From contig JBGCFG010000015.1 of NCBI GenBank assembly GCA_045106815.1, positions 62,001 through 126,000 of the forward strand: DNA of 64,000 nt. Reading direction: 5' to 3'. This DNA is from JAUIAI01 sp045106815. Its GTDB lineage: Bacteria; Pseudomonadota; Gammaproteobacteria; Burkholderiales; Burkholderiaceae_E. Below are positions 8,214 to 16,297 of this stretch, piece after piece. Numbering within the stretch: the first letter of the stretch is position 1; every line of letters starts with the position of its first letter. Position numbers and translations under genes: made by a program. The notes under the pieces were generated by a model, which worked only from the letters and a program-made list of their open reading frames with translations, was not told where the DNA came from and did not search any database.

Positions 8214-9296
8214 CTAGTTTTGATATCCGGGTAATTCGAAAGTTTCAGGGTAACCGAACAGTGCCGCGCTCCCGCCGGTGTGTAGGAAGACAAGGTTCTC
8301 CATGCCTTCGAATGCGCCGCGCTTGATCAAATCGATCATGCCATCAAGCCCCTTGCCCGAGTAAACCGGGTCGAACAACAGCCCTTCCGTTTCGGCCAAC
8401 AGTTTCACAGCAGAAATCATGCCAGGGGTGGGAATGCCATAGCCTGCCCCGACATAGTCACAATTTGCCCTGACGCTGTCGCGCTCGATGTTTAGTCCGG
8501 TGTTCAGGTGAGCAGCCGTTGCCTTGGCAAGCTCAAAAACCATCGTCTCCTGCTTGGGCTGTGGCGCCCGCGTGCCGATGCCCAGTAGATGGATATCGCT
8601 TTCAATCGCGGCCAGCCCGGCAACCAGACCCGCCTGAGTGCCCGAGCTGCCAGTCGCATGCAACAGTGCGTCTATTTTCAGACCCTGTTCGGCAGCTTGC
8701 ACGACCAGTTCCCGCGCACAGTTCACGTAGCCGAGCGCGCCAATAGCGTTTGAACCACCACCAGGAATGATGTAGGGCTTGCGTCCCTTAGCCTCATGTG
8801 CGGCGGCTGACTTCGTCATTTCGACGTTCATATCAGTGCCACCCTCTCGTCGCGCCACGGTTGCACCGTGAAGCCGATCAAGTAAGACATTGCCATTGAG
8901 CGCGTACTGCGGATCTTCAGAACCTGTGCGGTCTTCCAGCAGTATCTCGCAAGCCATACCCAGGCGGGCGGCCGCTGCCGCCGTTTGCCTGGCGTGGTTC
9001 GATTGGGTTGCCCCTTGTGTAATGACCAGATCAGCACCTTGCGCCTGGGCGTCGGCCATCAGGTACTCGAGCTTGCGCGTTTTATTGCCACCCGAAGACA
9101 AGCCGGTACAGTCGTCGCGCTTCACCCAAAGGCGTGGGCCACCCAGCATCTCGCTCAGACGGTCCATCGGCTCCAATGGTGTTGGGAAATGCCCGAGACT
9201 GACTCTGGGAAATCCCGCCAAGGTAGCCTCAAGTGATTGGCAAAGTGCCAGTCTCCGGCCGGCTTTAGCCGCCGTGTCCGCCCCTGACTGCCCCAT
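8214..9296 (-). CDS. PLP-dependent D-cysteine desulfhydrase / L-cysteate sulfo-lyase-like enzyme
   Basis: A 360-residue member of the fold-II PLP family that includes ACC deaminase, D-cysteine desulfhydrase (DcyD) and cysteate sulfo-lyase (CuyA). Visible are FPTPLEPMDRLS, WVKRDDCTGL, the PLP lysine in GGNKTRKLE, TQGATQSNHARQTA, a GSSGTQAG phosphate-binding loop and the C-terminal FLHTGGSAALFGYP. The product would be pyruvate and ammonia plus sulfide (D-cysteine) or sulfite (cysteate). An AAGGAG ribosome binding site sits about 8 nt before the ATG. The first 27 residues are an extra, Ala-rich extension. As first gene of an operon with an acidic-amino-acid type ABC transporter, cysteate is an attractive substrate but not proven. 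Confidence 0.78.
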   Translation of the reverse strand: MGQSGADTAAKAGRRLALCQSLEATLAGFPRVSLGHFPTPLEPMDRLSEMLGGPRLWVKRDDCTGLSSGGNKTRKLEYLMADAQAQGADLVITQGATQSNHARQTAAAAARLGMACEILLEDRTGSEDPQYALNGNVLLDRLHGATVARREGGTDMNVEMTKSAAAHEAKGRKPYIIPGGGSNAIGALGYVNCARELVVQAAEQGLKIDALLHATGSSGTQAGLVAGLAAIESDIHLLGIGTRAPQPKQETMVFELAKATAAHLNTGLNIERDSVRANCDYVGAGYGIPTPGMISAVKLLAETEGLLFDPVYSGKGLDGMIDLIKRGAFEGMENLVFLHTGGSAALFGYPETFELPGYQN

Positions 9297-9450
9297 GATC
9301 GTCTCCTTCTAGTATTGTCCCGGCCCTCTATTCGGACTGCCAAAGGGCAGTGTTCCATGCGCCGGGCGCTCATACTATCAGGATGGCGGTATTAGAACGA
9401 ATCGCGGCACCAGTCGGTCGGGTTCTGGCGGCAACTCGGACCGGCCAGAC

Positions 9451-11598
9451 CTAACCGTAGCGCGCTTGCGCCCGTCGAATCGAGCGCATCTCTCGCCCGG
9501 CTGCCAACGCCTGGCCCAGCGTGATGATGCCCTGGCTTCGCAAGAGTGACACCAGTTTCACAAACACCTGAGCCGTCACGAGGGTATCGCCAATGGCTGT
9601 GTGTCGCACCGCCTGATCCACTTCAATCCCCAGCCGACGCGCAAGATCGTCCAATGCATGAGCACCGGTGTGGTCGAAAATGAACGCCGACAGCAAAACG
9701 GTATCAAGCACCTGATTGTCGAATTCAATCTCGCGTCCGTCGCGACGCAAAAAGGCCATGTCAAATGCGGCGTTGTGTGCCACGAGCACATCATCCGCAG
9801 CGAAAGATCGAAATGCGTTTAAGGCATTGTTGACACCGGGCACATCGAGCACCATTTGATCTGTAATGCCGTGAATGCGAGTTGAACTTGCTGGAATCTG
9901 CCGGCCTGGATTGACCAATGTATCGAACACCTCGCCAGTAAGCACGCGACTGTTGACAATCCTGACACCGGCGATCTGTACGATCTCATCGCCTTTTAGC
10001 GGCTCAAGACCCGTTGTCTCAGTATCGAACACGACATAGCTTAGATTGGCCAACGGCGTGTCGAGCATGTCGGCGGTGACAGTGCTGTCATCAATCGCGA
10101 AGTCGTAGAACTCAGGCCGATCAATCATCAATACTGATGGCGCTGCAACCGACGACTCTGCCGCATCTGTCTGGTCAGCTTGGGACACCTGGGATTGCGG
10201 CAACGCGAACTGGATCATGTGCCGGTACTCTCTTTCCAGTGCGCTCGCCGGACTCAGATCGGTCTGATGATGAAGGAGAATTTCATCACCATTCAGTCCA
10301 CCGGGCACCTCAGGCAATGGCAGATGCAGCCACTCATGGAAAAGACTTGGCGCTACGTCCTGGCCGGTCCAACCTACCCCAACCAACACATGAGGCGGCC
10401 GTTTCGCCGCGACAAGCCAACACTGATTGACGCCGGCGCCGCTTTGCAATCGCTCGACCAGGGATGCGAGCAAAGCAACAATCGACACCCCGTCACAGCG
10501 TACCCAAGGCGCATCATCCTCAATTTGAAGAGCAACCTCAGGCACTCTGCGCCTGACCTGTTCGAAGATATCGTCGCACGCGATATCGTCCATGGGCCAT
10601 GCTGACGCCAACAAACGAAACCGTGCGACGCTGACAGCCCGGGTACGAGATTTCAAGGCGGCTGCTGTCTTGAGCAGTGTGTTGTCAGCATTACGCTGCG
10701 AACGGGCAGATCCATCGTCGGCTCTTGGCCGCTCGTCGAGCAAGTCGTCGAGATCGTTCACCGCAATGCCGGCAACATCAATCATTTCGGTCAGCAGCTG
10801 ATCCTGCGCAGCATAAGCCGTCAGCTCTGCCGTGATGTCTTTAATTGACAAAACATAGTCTGCCGCATTTCCGTGTGCGCTTGGCACGAGCGCTACGCGA
10901 CAGTGAAAAAGTCGCGCAGAACCCGTGACGCCACACACCGCCGTGGTGGTCTGCGATCGATGCTGCCCCCGCAGACGAAGCAACGCATGGTCTAGCGGCC
11001 CGATGGAGAGAATGTCATCGAGTTGGCGGCCCAGGCCAATCTCTCCGTAGGTTCGGAGTAATTGCACAGCGCTCCGATTGCATAGTTTGATCTTGTGAGC
11101 GCCCGTACAAATCAACACCGGTTCGTCCAGGTCTCGCAATATCTGCGCGAGCTGTTCGCGCTGCTGTTCTGTCTCGACGATCGCATCTGCCCTGGCGGTG
11201 GCCAGTGACAGACGCGCCTGACCAAGCGCATCAATAATCGCAACCGAAGCTGGCCCGAGCGAACCCAGTTCATGGACAGGGGGCAGCTCCGGTTCTTCTG
11301 ATGTATTGGTGTGCGCTGCTGTGTGCAGGGCACTGGCGAGTGCGCGCATAGGTTGCACCGCACGTTCGTCGATGCGTAGCCACGCCCAGACCAGTAGGCC
11401 CAGACTAAGCGACAAGCTCACGGCACTGCCAAGACTCAGGGCGTTTACAAGATCGGTGCTCGTGAGCGTATCCAATCGCCTGGCAACCACCCACAGCCCA
11501 GCCAGGATGCTGGCGCTGACACCCACTGCCAGGGCGCAAAACAGCCGGAAAAATCGCGCCCTAATGCCGGCACGCTGACGCTCTTTGCCGGGCGTCAT
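9451..11598 (-). CDS. Membrane sensor-like protein fused to a DnaQ-type 3'-5' exonuclease
   Basis: 715 residues. Two membrane segments (about 16-38 and 52-73) come first, then a HAMP/coiled-coil-like stretch (75-155), a PAS-like domain (about 155-260) and a region (about 265-430) that resembles a degenerate histidine-kinase dimerisation/ATPase core. A DEDDh exonuclease domain ends the protein (about 519-690): FDTETTG (Exo I), VAHNAAFDMAFL (Exo II) and HTAIGDT (Exo III), so the metal-binding acidic residues and the His are intact. Exonucleases of this type are found beside actP/DUF4212/DUF294 genes, as here. Likely a membrane-bound nuclease whose activity follows a metabolic signal; its target is unknown. 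Confidence 0.75.
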   Translation of the reverse strand: MTPGKERQRAGIRARFFRLFCALAVGVSASILAGLWVVARRLDTLTSTDLVNALSLGSAVSLSLSLGLLVWAWLRIDERAVQPMRALASALHTAAHTNTSEEPELPPVHELGSLGPASVAIIDALGQARLSLATARADAIVETEQQREQLAQILRDLDEPVLICTGAHKIKLCNRSAVQLLRTYGEIGLGRQLDDILSIGPLDHALLRLRGQHRSQTTTAVCGVTGSARLFHCRVALVPSAHGNAADYVLSIKDITAELTAYAAQDQLLTEMIDVAGIAVNDLDDLLDERPRADDGSARSQRNADNTLLKTAAALKSRTRAVSVARFRLLASAWPMDDIACDDIFEQVRRRVPEVALQIEDDAPWVRCDGVSIVALLASLVERLQSGAGVNQCWLVAAKRPPHVLVGVGWTGQDVAPSLFHEWLHLPLPEVPGGLNGDEILLHHQTDLSPASALEREYRHMIQFALPQSQVSQADQTDAAESSVAAPSVLMIDRPEFYDFAIDDSTVTADMLDTPLANLSYVVFDTETTGLEPLKGDEIVQIAGVRIVNSRVLTGEVFDTLVNPGRQIPASSTRIHGITDQMVLDVPGVNNALNAFRSFAADDVLVAHNAAFDMAFLRRDGREIEFDNQVLDTVLLSAFIFDHTGAHALDDLARRLGIEVDQAVRHTAIGDTLVTAQVFVKLVSLLRSQGIITLGQALAAGREMRSIRRAQARYG

Positions 11599-11607
11599 GT
11601 TAACGAC

Positions 11608-12156
11608 CTACTTCAGGCCGACCGTTGGCTCAACAGGACTACCTGGGCAAAGCGCTGTGAGCAAAGGATCGTCCGATGGTACGTTGGTCCACCCAGGATT
11701 TATCACGGCGCCGTCTGCTCCATATTGAACCCCATCGGCCAGGTCGGCGCGCCGACTGGTCTCGCAGTCAACCAGTTGCGGTACCGAGACCGTCGGCGCA
11801 AACCGAGCAAACAAAAAGACATCGGCTATGACGTGACCCGGTTGACTCTCGTGGCGCCTGGCTGCGGCAACATCGACTGCAACAAATCGATTGACCTGTG
11901 GAAAGACATAGGTCCAGGGGCGCCACGGCGCAGCCTGCGCATATTGTTCTGTGACCTCAATGCCCTCAGGCAACGCGCCAGCGGTTCGTCCAAACCAGGC
12001 ATATTCACTCCAGACTTGAAAAGCAATCATCGCCACGCCAGCGGCGACGGGCGCAAACGAGCGCGGTAGTTTATGACCTGTAAACCGGCTCAAAACTAAA
12101 ACCACGCCAGCGATCGCCGATCCCAGCGCAAGGGTTGCAATGAGTTCAATCAGCAT
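11608..12156 (-). CDS. Small membrane protein of unknown function
   Basis: 182 residues that I do not recognise as a named family. Two hydrophobic segments (about 5-23 and 34-50) are followed by a soluble, probably periplasmic part containing the Trp/Tyr-rich SEYAWFGRT and PWRPWTYVFPQVNRF. Two Cys residues in the second half (VDCETSRR and LCPGSPVE) could form a disulfide. It lies 9 bp before the sensor-exonuclease gene and 54 bp after the DUF294 gene, so it is probably co-transcribed and may be an accessory of the acetate block. Confidence 0.7.
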   Translation of the reverse strand: MLIELIATLALGSAIAGVVLVLSRFTGHKLPRSFAPVAAGVAMIAFQVWSEYAWFGRTAGALPEGIEVTEQYAQAAPWRPWTYVFPQVNRFVAVDVAAARRHESQPGHVIADVFLFARFAPTVSVPQLVDCETSRRADLADGVQYGADGAVINPGWTNVPSDDPLLTALCPGSPVEPTVGLK

Positions 12157-12210
12157 ATCGGTTCCTTGTTGGTTCCTTGTTCATAGTGCGTCTCAAATAG
12201 ATAGCATCCG

Positions 12211-14037
12211 CTACGCCAGTGATGCCCGGCCCTGTAGTGCCGAGGATTGCATTCGCTTTATGACAGCAAAGGCGTCACGCAGGTGGTCACGCTGCAAATC
12301 GGAAAGTGCAGCCGGTAGCACATAATTGTCAGGCTTTTGGCCAGCACGCACCTGGGCGGCTTGATGGTCTAGCCGAATCTCGCAAATCAGATCATAGGCA
12401 TCGAGCAAGTCCAACGCACCGGACTCACTGAGCAAGCGGCCTTCTCTAGCCGTGAGCAAGCGCTCGCGGGTATTGACTGGCGTCAAGCGCCCCTGCAAAG
12501 CGTAAAGCCTCGCCAGATCTACGACCGGTACCACGCCAGCGTGTTTGAAATCGATGTGGCGCTTGTGCTCTCCCGAGCGAATCGTGGCAAGTCCACCGAG
12601 CAAACCGAGCGGCGGCGAACTACGCACCGAATTCGCTGCCATATGGGCAACAAAAATACTATTGCCCTGCGCAAGTCTGAGCGTTTGTTCGTGTAGCCCA
12701 TTAAACAACGCCACGTCACCGTGAAGCGGCCGAAGATCGAACATGACAGAGGCCAGCATCTGCGCCATCGGCTCAGGCTGACGTACCCATTGCTCAAAGT
12801 ACTCGCGCCAGACGCGTAATGGCTGGCACCACTTAGGATTCGTCGCCATCATGTCGCCTGGACAATAGAAGTAGCCGCAGGTATCCAGTGCATCGCTGAC
12901 ACGCCCGGCAAGCGCCGCAAAATAAGGCAAATGCTCGTCGGCGACATCGTCGTGCAGGATCAGACAATTGTCCTGATCTGATACACCGGTCTGTTCCTGA
13001 CGCCCCTGGCTCCCGCAGGCAAGCCACAGGTAGGCAACTGGGGGCGGCCCAAGCTCCTCTTCGGCCAAGGTCAGAAAGCGGCGCGTCGCGGCATCACCAA
13101 TATCTGTCATCAAGCGGGTCAGTTTGCCGGCTTGAACACCGGCGCCGTTGAGTTGTACAAGCAAATCTGGCAGCCGTCGCACAACCGCCGCTACCGACTC
13201 GACGCTACGGCATCGGTCAATTTCGAGCACCATCAGACTCGCCGAAGCTGCCTGATGAGCCAATAGGTCAGACCGCGTCACGATGCCAACGAGCTGGTCC
13301 CCCTGCATCACGGGTAAATGACCAATGCGGGCACGGCTCATCATAAGAAAGGTGTCGTGACCCAAGGCATTGACATCTACCGCTCTGGGTGCGCTTGTCA
13401 TCACTTGCTTCACTGGCGTGTCCGACACCAATCTGGCGGCCAGCACACGCCCAACCAAATCACTGGTCGTCAAGATACCGGCCAATCTACCTTCGCTCAT
13501 TACCAGCAGGCAAGACACACGATGCTTTTCAATCAGGCGGGCTGCCTGCAGCGCGGTTGCGTTAACCTCGATCGTGATCGGACTACGAGTCATAAATTCA
13601 CCGACTCGCCGTGCCGTCATATCGACGGTTGATCCGGCTGTAATGCGCGCTTTGCGAGGCTGGAAAAAGTCAGCAAAGGCACCGTGCTCGACCAGGAGTT
13701 CATCAAACACGGTACTTGGCAGAACGGCCGTCTCACCGGCCTGCGTCATCACGGCATGCGACCGAGCGAGCCCATCGCGGACGAGCCCTCGACCGCCAAA
13801 GGATTCTCCGGGATAGATAACTGAAATGACCGCGCCATGAGCGTCGCGAATCTCAAGCTCACCAGAAACAACAAAAAGCAATCCCGGCAGAGACTCACCC
13901 GGCGCATAAATGCGCTCACCGGCCGAACGGGGCTGGGCTTGCAACTGACTGAGCACTGCCTGCCTGACCGATGAAGGCAAAGCAGACAGCGGCGCACAGT
14001 CGAGCAGTTCAGACAACTCACCCCTGGGTTCAGTCAT
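12211..14037 (-). CDS. cNMP-binding / CBS-pair / DUF294 nucleotidyltransferase-like signalling protein
   Basis: 608 residues. The N-terminal cyclic-nucleotide-binding-like domain (about 15-140, with GESFGGRGLV) precedes a pair of CBS domains (about 150-270, each with a GILTTSDLV / GIVTRSDLL end). A DUF294 nucleotidyltransferase domain (about 300-440) carries ACGSQGRQEQTGVSDQDN, the GSxGR...DxD motif of GlnD-like transferases, and a C-terminal substrate-binding-like helical domain follows. It probably senses adenine nucleotides and modifies a partner. Its place between the acetate symporter and the exonuclease fusion fits a regulatory role in acetate use; the modified target is not known. Confidence 0.88.
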   Translation of the reverse strand: MTEPRGELSELLDCAPLSALPSSVRQAVLSQLQAQPRSAGERIYAPGESLPGLLFVVSGELEIRDAHGAVISVIYPGESFGGRGLVRDGLARSHAVMTQAGETAVLPSTVFDELLVEHGAFADFFQPRKARITAGSTVDMTARRVGEFMTRSPITIEVNATALQAARLIEKHRVSCLLVMSEGRLAGILTTSDLVGRVLAARLVSDTPVKQVMTSAPRAVDVNALGHDTFLMMSRARIGHLPVMQGDQLVGIVTRSDLLAHQAASASLMVLEIDRCRSVESVAAVVRRLPDLLVQLNGAGVQAGKLTRLMTDIGDAATRRFLTLAEEELGPPPVAYLWLACGSQGRQEQTGVSDQDNCLILHDDVADEHLPYFAALAGRVSDALDTCGYFYCPGDMMATNPKWCQPLRVWREYFEQWVRQPEPMAQMLASVMFDLRPLHGDVALFNGLHEQTLRLAQGNSIFVAHMAANSVRSSPPLGLLGGLATIRSGEHKRHIDFKHAGVVPVVDLARLYALQGRLTPVNTRERLLTAREGRLLSESGALDLLDAYDLICEIRLDHQAAQVRAGQKPDNYVLPAALSDLQRDHLRDAFAVIKRMQSSALQGRASLA

Positions 14038-14128
14038 GCGTCACTCGCTCCATCAAAACTTGCAGGCCAAGCTGTTCGGTCAATCTGCCAGCCTGATGCC
14101 TCGGGCCGGTAGATTGTGGACACAACAA

Positions 14129-15901
14129 CTAGTGAGCAGCGGCCGCCTGTGCTGCACCGCGCGGCACGCGAACGCTTTCGATAAGGTCTTGGATCTCTTT
14201 GGGTGGTTCAGCCGTTATCCGGCTCACCATCATGGCCACGCCAAAGTTCAACAAAGCCCCGACCGAACCAATCGACAGCGGTGATATGCCAAACACCCAG
14301 TTTGCAGATGTGTCGGCCAACTGGTTGGTGCCGGGGATAAACAGCCATCCTTTGTAAATGAAGATATAGACCAGTGTAAAGATGAGACCTGACAGCATCC
14401 CTGCGACTGCCCCACGGTTATTGACCCGCTTGGAGAAGATACCCATCATCAGGGCCGGGAAAATTGAGGCCGCCGCGATACCAAACGCGAGCGCGACAGT
14501 TTGCGCTGCAAAGCCCGGTGGGTTTAACCCCAGCCATGTCGCCACGCCAATGGCCACTGCCATCGATATTCGCGCGGCCAGCAATTCCCCCTTCTCTGAT
14601 ATTCGTGGATTTAGCGATCCTTTTATCAGATCGTGACTGACCGCTGACGATATGGCGAGGAGCAACCCGGCAGCAGTTGACAGCGCCGCCGCGATACCAC
14701 CAGCGGCGACCAGCGCGATGACCCAGCTCGGTAGGTTGGCAATTTCCGGATTGGCCAGCACGAGAATATCGCGGTTGACCGTTAATTCGTTGCCCTTCCA
14801 GCCATTGCTCTCGGCGGTCTCGCCAAACGACTCAGACTTATCGTTGTAGTACTGGATTTTCCCGTCGCCGTTTTTGTCCTCAAACTTCAGCAGACCAGTC
14901 ACTTCCCAGTTCTTGAACCAGTCCGGACGCTCATCATAGGAAATTGCCTCAGCCTTCGGACCATTGGGGAAGATCGTGTCGACGAGATTCAGCCGGGCCA
15001 TCGACCCAACCGCCGGCGCCGTGAGATACAGCAAAGCAATAAACACCAACGCCCAGCCTGCAGACCAACGCGCATCAGACACCTTGGGCACTGTGAAGAA
15101 GCGAATAATCACGTGCGGCAAACCAGCCGTACCAATCATGAGCGACAAGGTGAACAACACCATATTCAAGGTGCTTTGATGATGCTCGGTGTAGCTCGCA
15201 AAGCCAAGGTCACCAATCACCTGGTTAAGCTTAGTCAGCAGCGGCACGCCTGACTCGACGTGAGTTGAAAACAAGCCCAGAGGTGGCAGTGCAACGCCAG
15301 TGAGCTGCAATGAAATAAAGACTGCCGGAATGGTGTAGGCAAGAATGAGCACACAATACTGTGCCACCTGGGTATACGTTACGCCTTTCATGCCACCCAA
15401 CACGGCATAACAAAACACAATCGCAGCGCCGATGAATAAACCCCACTCATTAGGCACCTCAAGAAAGCGCGAAAACGCCACACCCACCCCGGTCATCTGT
15501 CCGATGACATATGTAATAGAGGCAATAATCAGGCAGGCTACCGCCACAAGGCGCGCCGTTGGGCTATAAAAACGATCCCCGATAAATTCCGGCACCGTAA
15601 ATTTGCCGAACTTACGCAGATAAGGTGCAAGCAACAATGCCAGCAACACATATCCGCCTGTCCAACCCATCAGGAAGCTGGAGTTGTCGTATCCGACGAA
15701 GGCAATTAGCCCTGCCATTGAAATGAACGAAGCCGCCGACATCCAGTCAGCCGCTGTAGCCATACCGTTCGTTACGGGGTGAACGCCACGGCCGGCTGCA
15801 TAAAACTCCGCTGTAGAGCCGGCTCTGGCCCAGATTGCAATGCCGATGTAAAGCGCGAAGGTCGCGCCAACCACCAGCAAATTGAGCGTGTACTGATCCA
15901 T
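14129..15901 (-). CDS. actP: Sodium:solute (acetate) symporter, ActP / VC_2705 large-subunit type
   Basis: 590 residues with about 13 membrane spans of the SSS (SLC5) family. Start is MDQYTLNLLVVG, followed by FYAAGRGVHPVTNG and the core GGMKGVTYTQVAQY. It is longer than E. coli ActP because of an extramembrane segment at about 310-385, which holds an EF-hand-like loop (DKNGDGKIQYYN, 342-353). It works with the small DUF4212 protein encoded 18 bp upstream. With acs upstream it should import acetate or a related short acid with Na+. Confidence 0.88.
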   Translation of the reverse strand: MDQYTLNLLVVGATFALYIGIAIWARAGSTAEFYAAGRGVHPVTNGMATAADWMSAASFISMAGLIAFVGYDNSSFLMGWTGGYVLLALLLAPYLRKFGKFTVPEFIGDRFYSPTARLVAVACLIIASITYVIGQMTGVGVAFSRFLEVPNEWGLFIGAAIVFCYAVLGGMKGVTYTQVAQYCVLILAYTIPAVFISLQLTGVALPPLGLFSTHVESGVPLLTKLNQVIGDLGFASYTEHHQSTLNMVLFTLSLMIGTAGLPHVIIRFFTVPKVSDARWSAGWALVFIALLYLTAPAVGSMARLNLVDTIFPNGPKAEAISYDERPDWFKNWEVTGLLKFEDKNGDGKIQYYNDKSESFGETAESNGWKGNELTVNRDILVLANPEIANLPSWVIALVAAGGIAAALSTAAGLLLAISSAVSHDLIKGSLNPRISEKGELLAARISMAVAIGVATWLGLNPPGFAAQTVALAFGIAAASIFPALMMGIFSKRVNNRGAVAGMLSGLIFTLVYIFIYKGWLFIPGTNQLADTSANWVFGISPLSIGSVGALLNFGVAMMVSRITAEPPKEIQDLIESVRVPRGAAQAAAAH

Positions 15902-15919
15902 TTTTTTAGCTCCCTTGCC

Positions 15920-16243
15920 TTAGTTTTCGTCAACGCCGAATTTGCGATCCAGCGCGTTCATGCGCCAGGCGTAAAAAAAGATCAGCACCAGAAAAACAAG
16001 GATCGAGCCTTGCTGGGCAAACCAGAATCCCAGGTCCGTGCCACCAATTTCAATGCCTTTTAGCAAAGGTCTTAACAAAATGCCAAAGCCAAAGGACACC
16101 AGAGCCCAAATCACCAAACTGATTTTGATCAGTCGCATATTGGCCTTCCAGTAGGCCCCCGCATCTGTTTCGCTATTGTTCCCAGCCATTTCATTTTCTC
16201 CAGACGTGTTGAGATAGGGTGCGACTTTTTCAAGTCGCACCAT
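15920..16243 (-). CDS. DUF4212 small subunit of the sodium/acetate symporter
   Basis: 107 residues with two membrane segments (about 38-58 and 74-95) and a short polar N-terminus. The layout AYWKANMRLIK, FGFGILLRPLL and FWFAQQGSILVFLVLIFFYA is that of DUF4212, the partner always found next to VC_2705-type large symporters. It may stabilise or gate the symporter. An alternative start at the internal Met (MAGNNSETDAG, residue 18) is equally plausible and would still leave both spans intact. Confidence 0.85.
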   Translation of the reverse strand: MVRLEKVAPYLNTSGENEMAGNNSETDAGAYWKANMRLIKISLVIWALVSFGFGILLRPLLKGIEIGGTDLGFWFAQQGSILVFLVLIFFYAWRMNALDRKFGVDEN

Positions 16244-16297
16244 TTCGAAAGAACACCCTGTTTTTAGTTTGACGCTGCGGTTAGCAACGCCCTCTCA

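Noticed and set aside
9359..9369. GC-only palindrome GCGCC-G-GGCGC upstream of the cysteine/cysteate lyase-like gene
   Set aside because: Arms are only 5 bp and GC-only, so chance is likely; I kept it out of the features.
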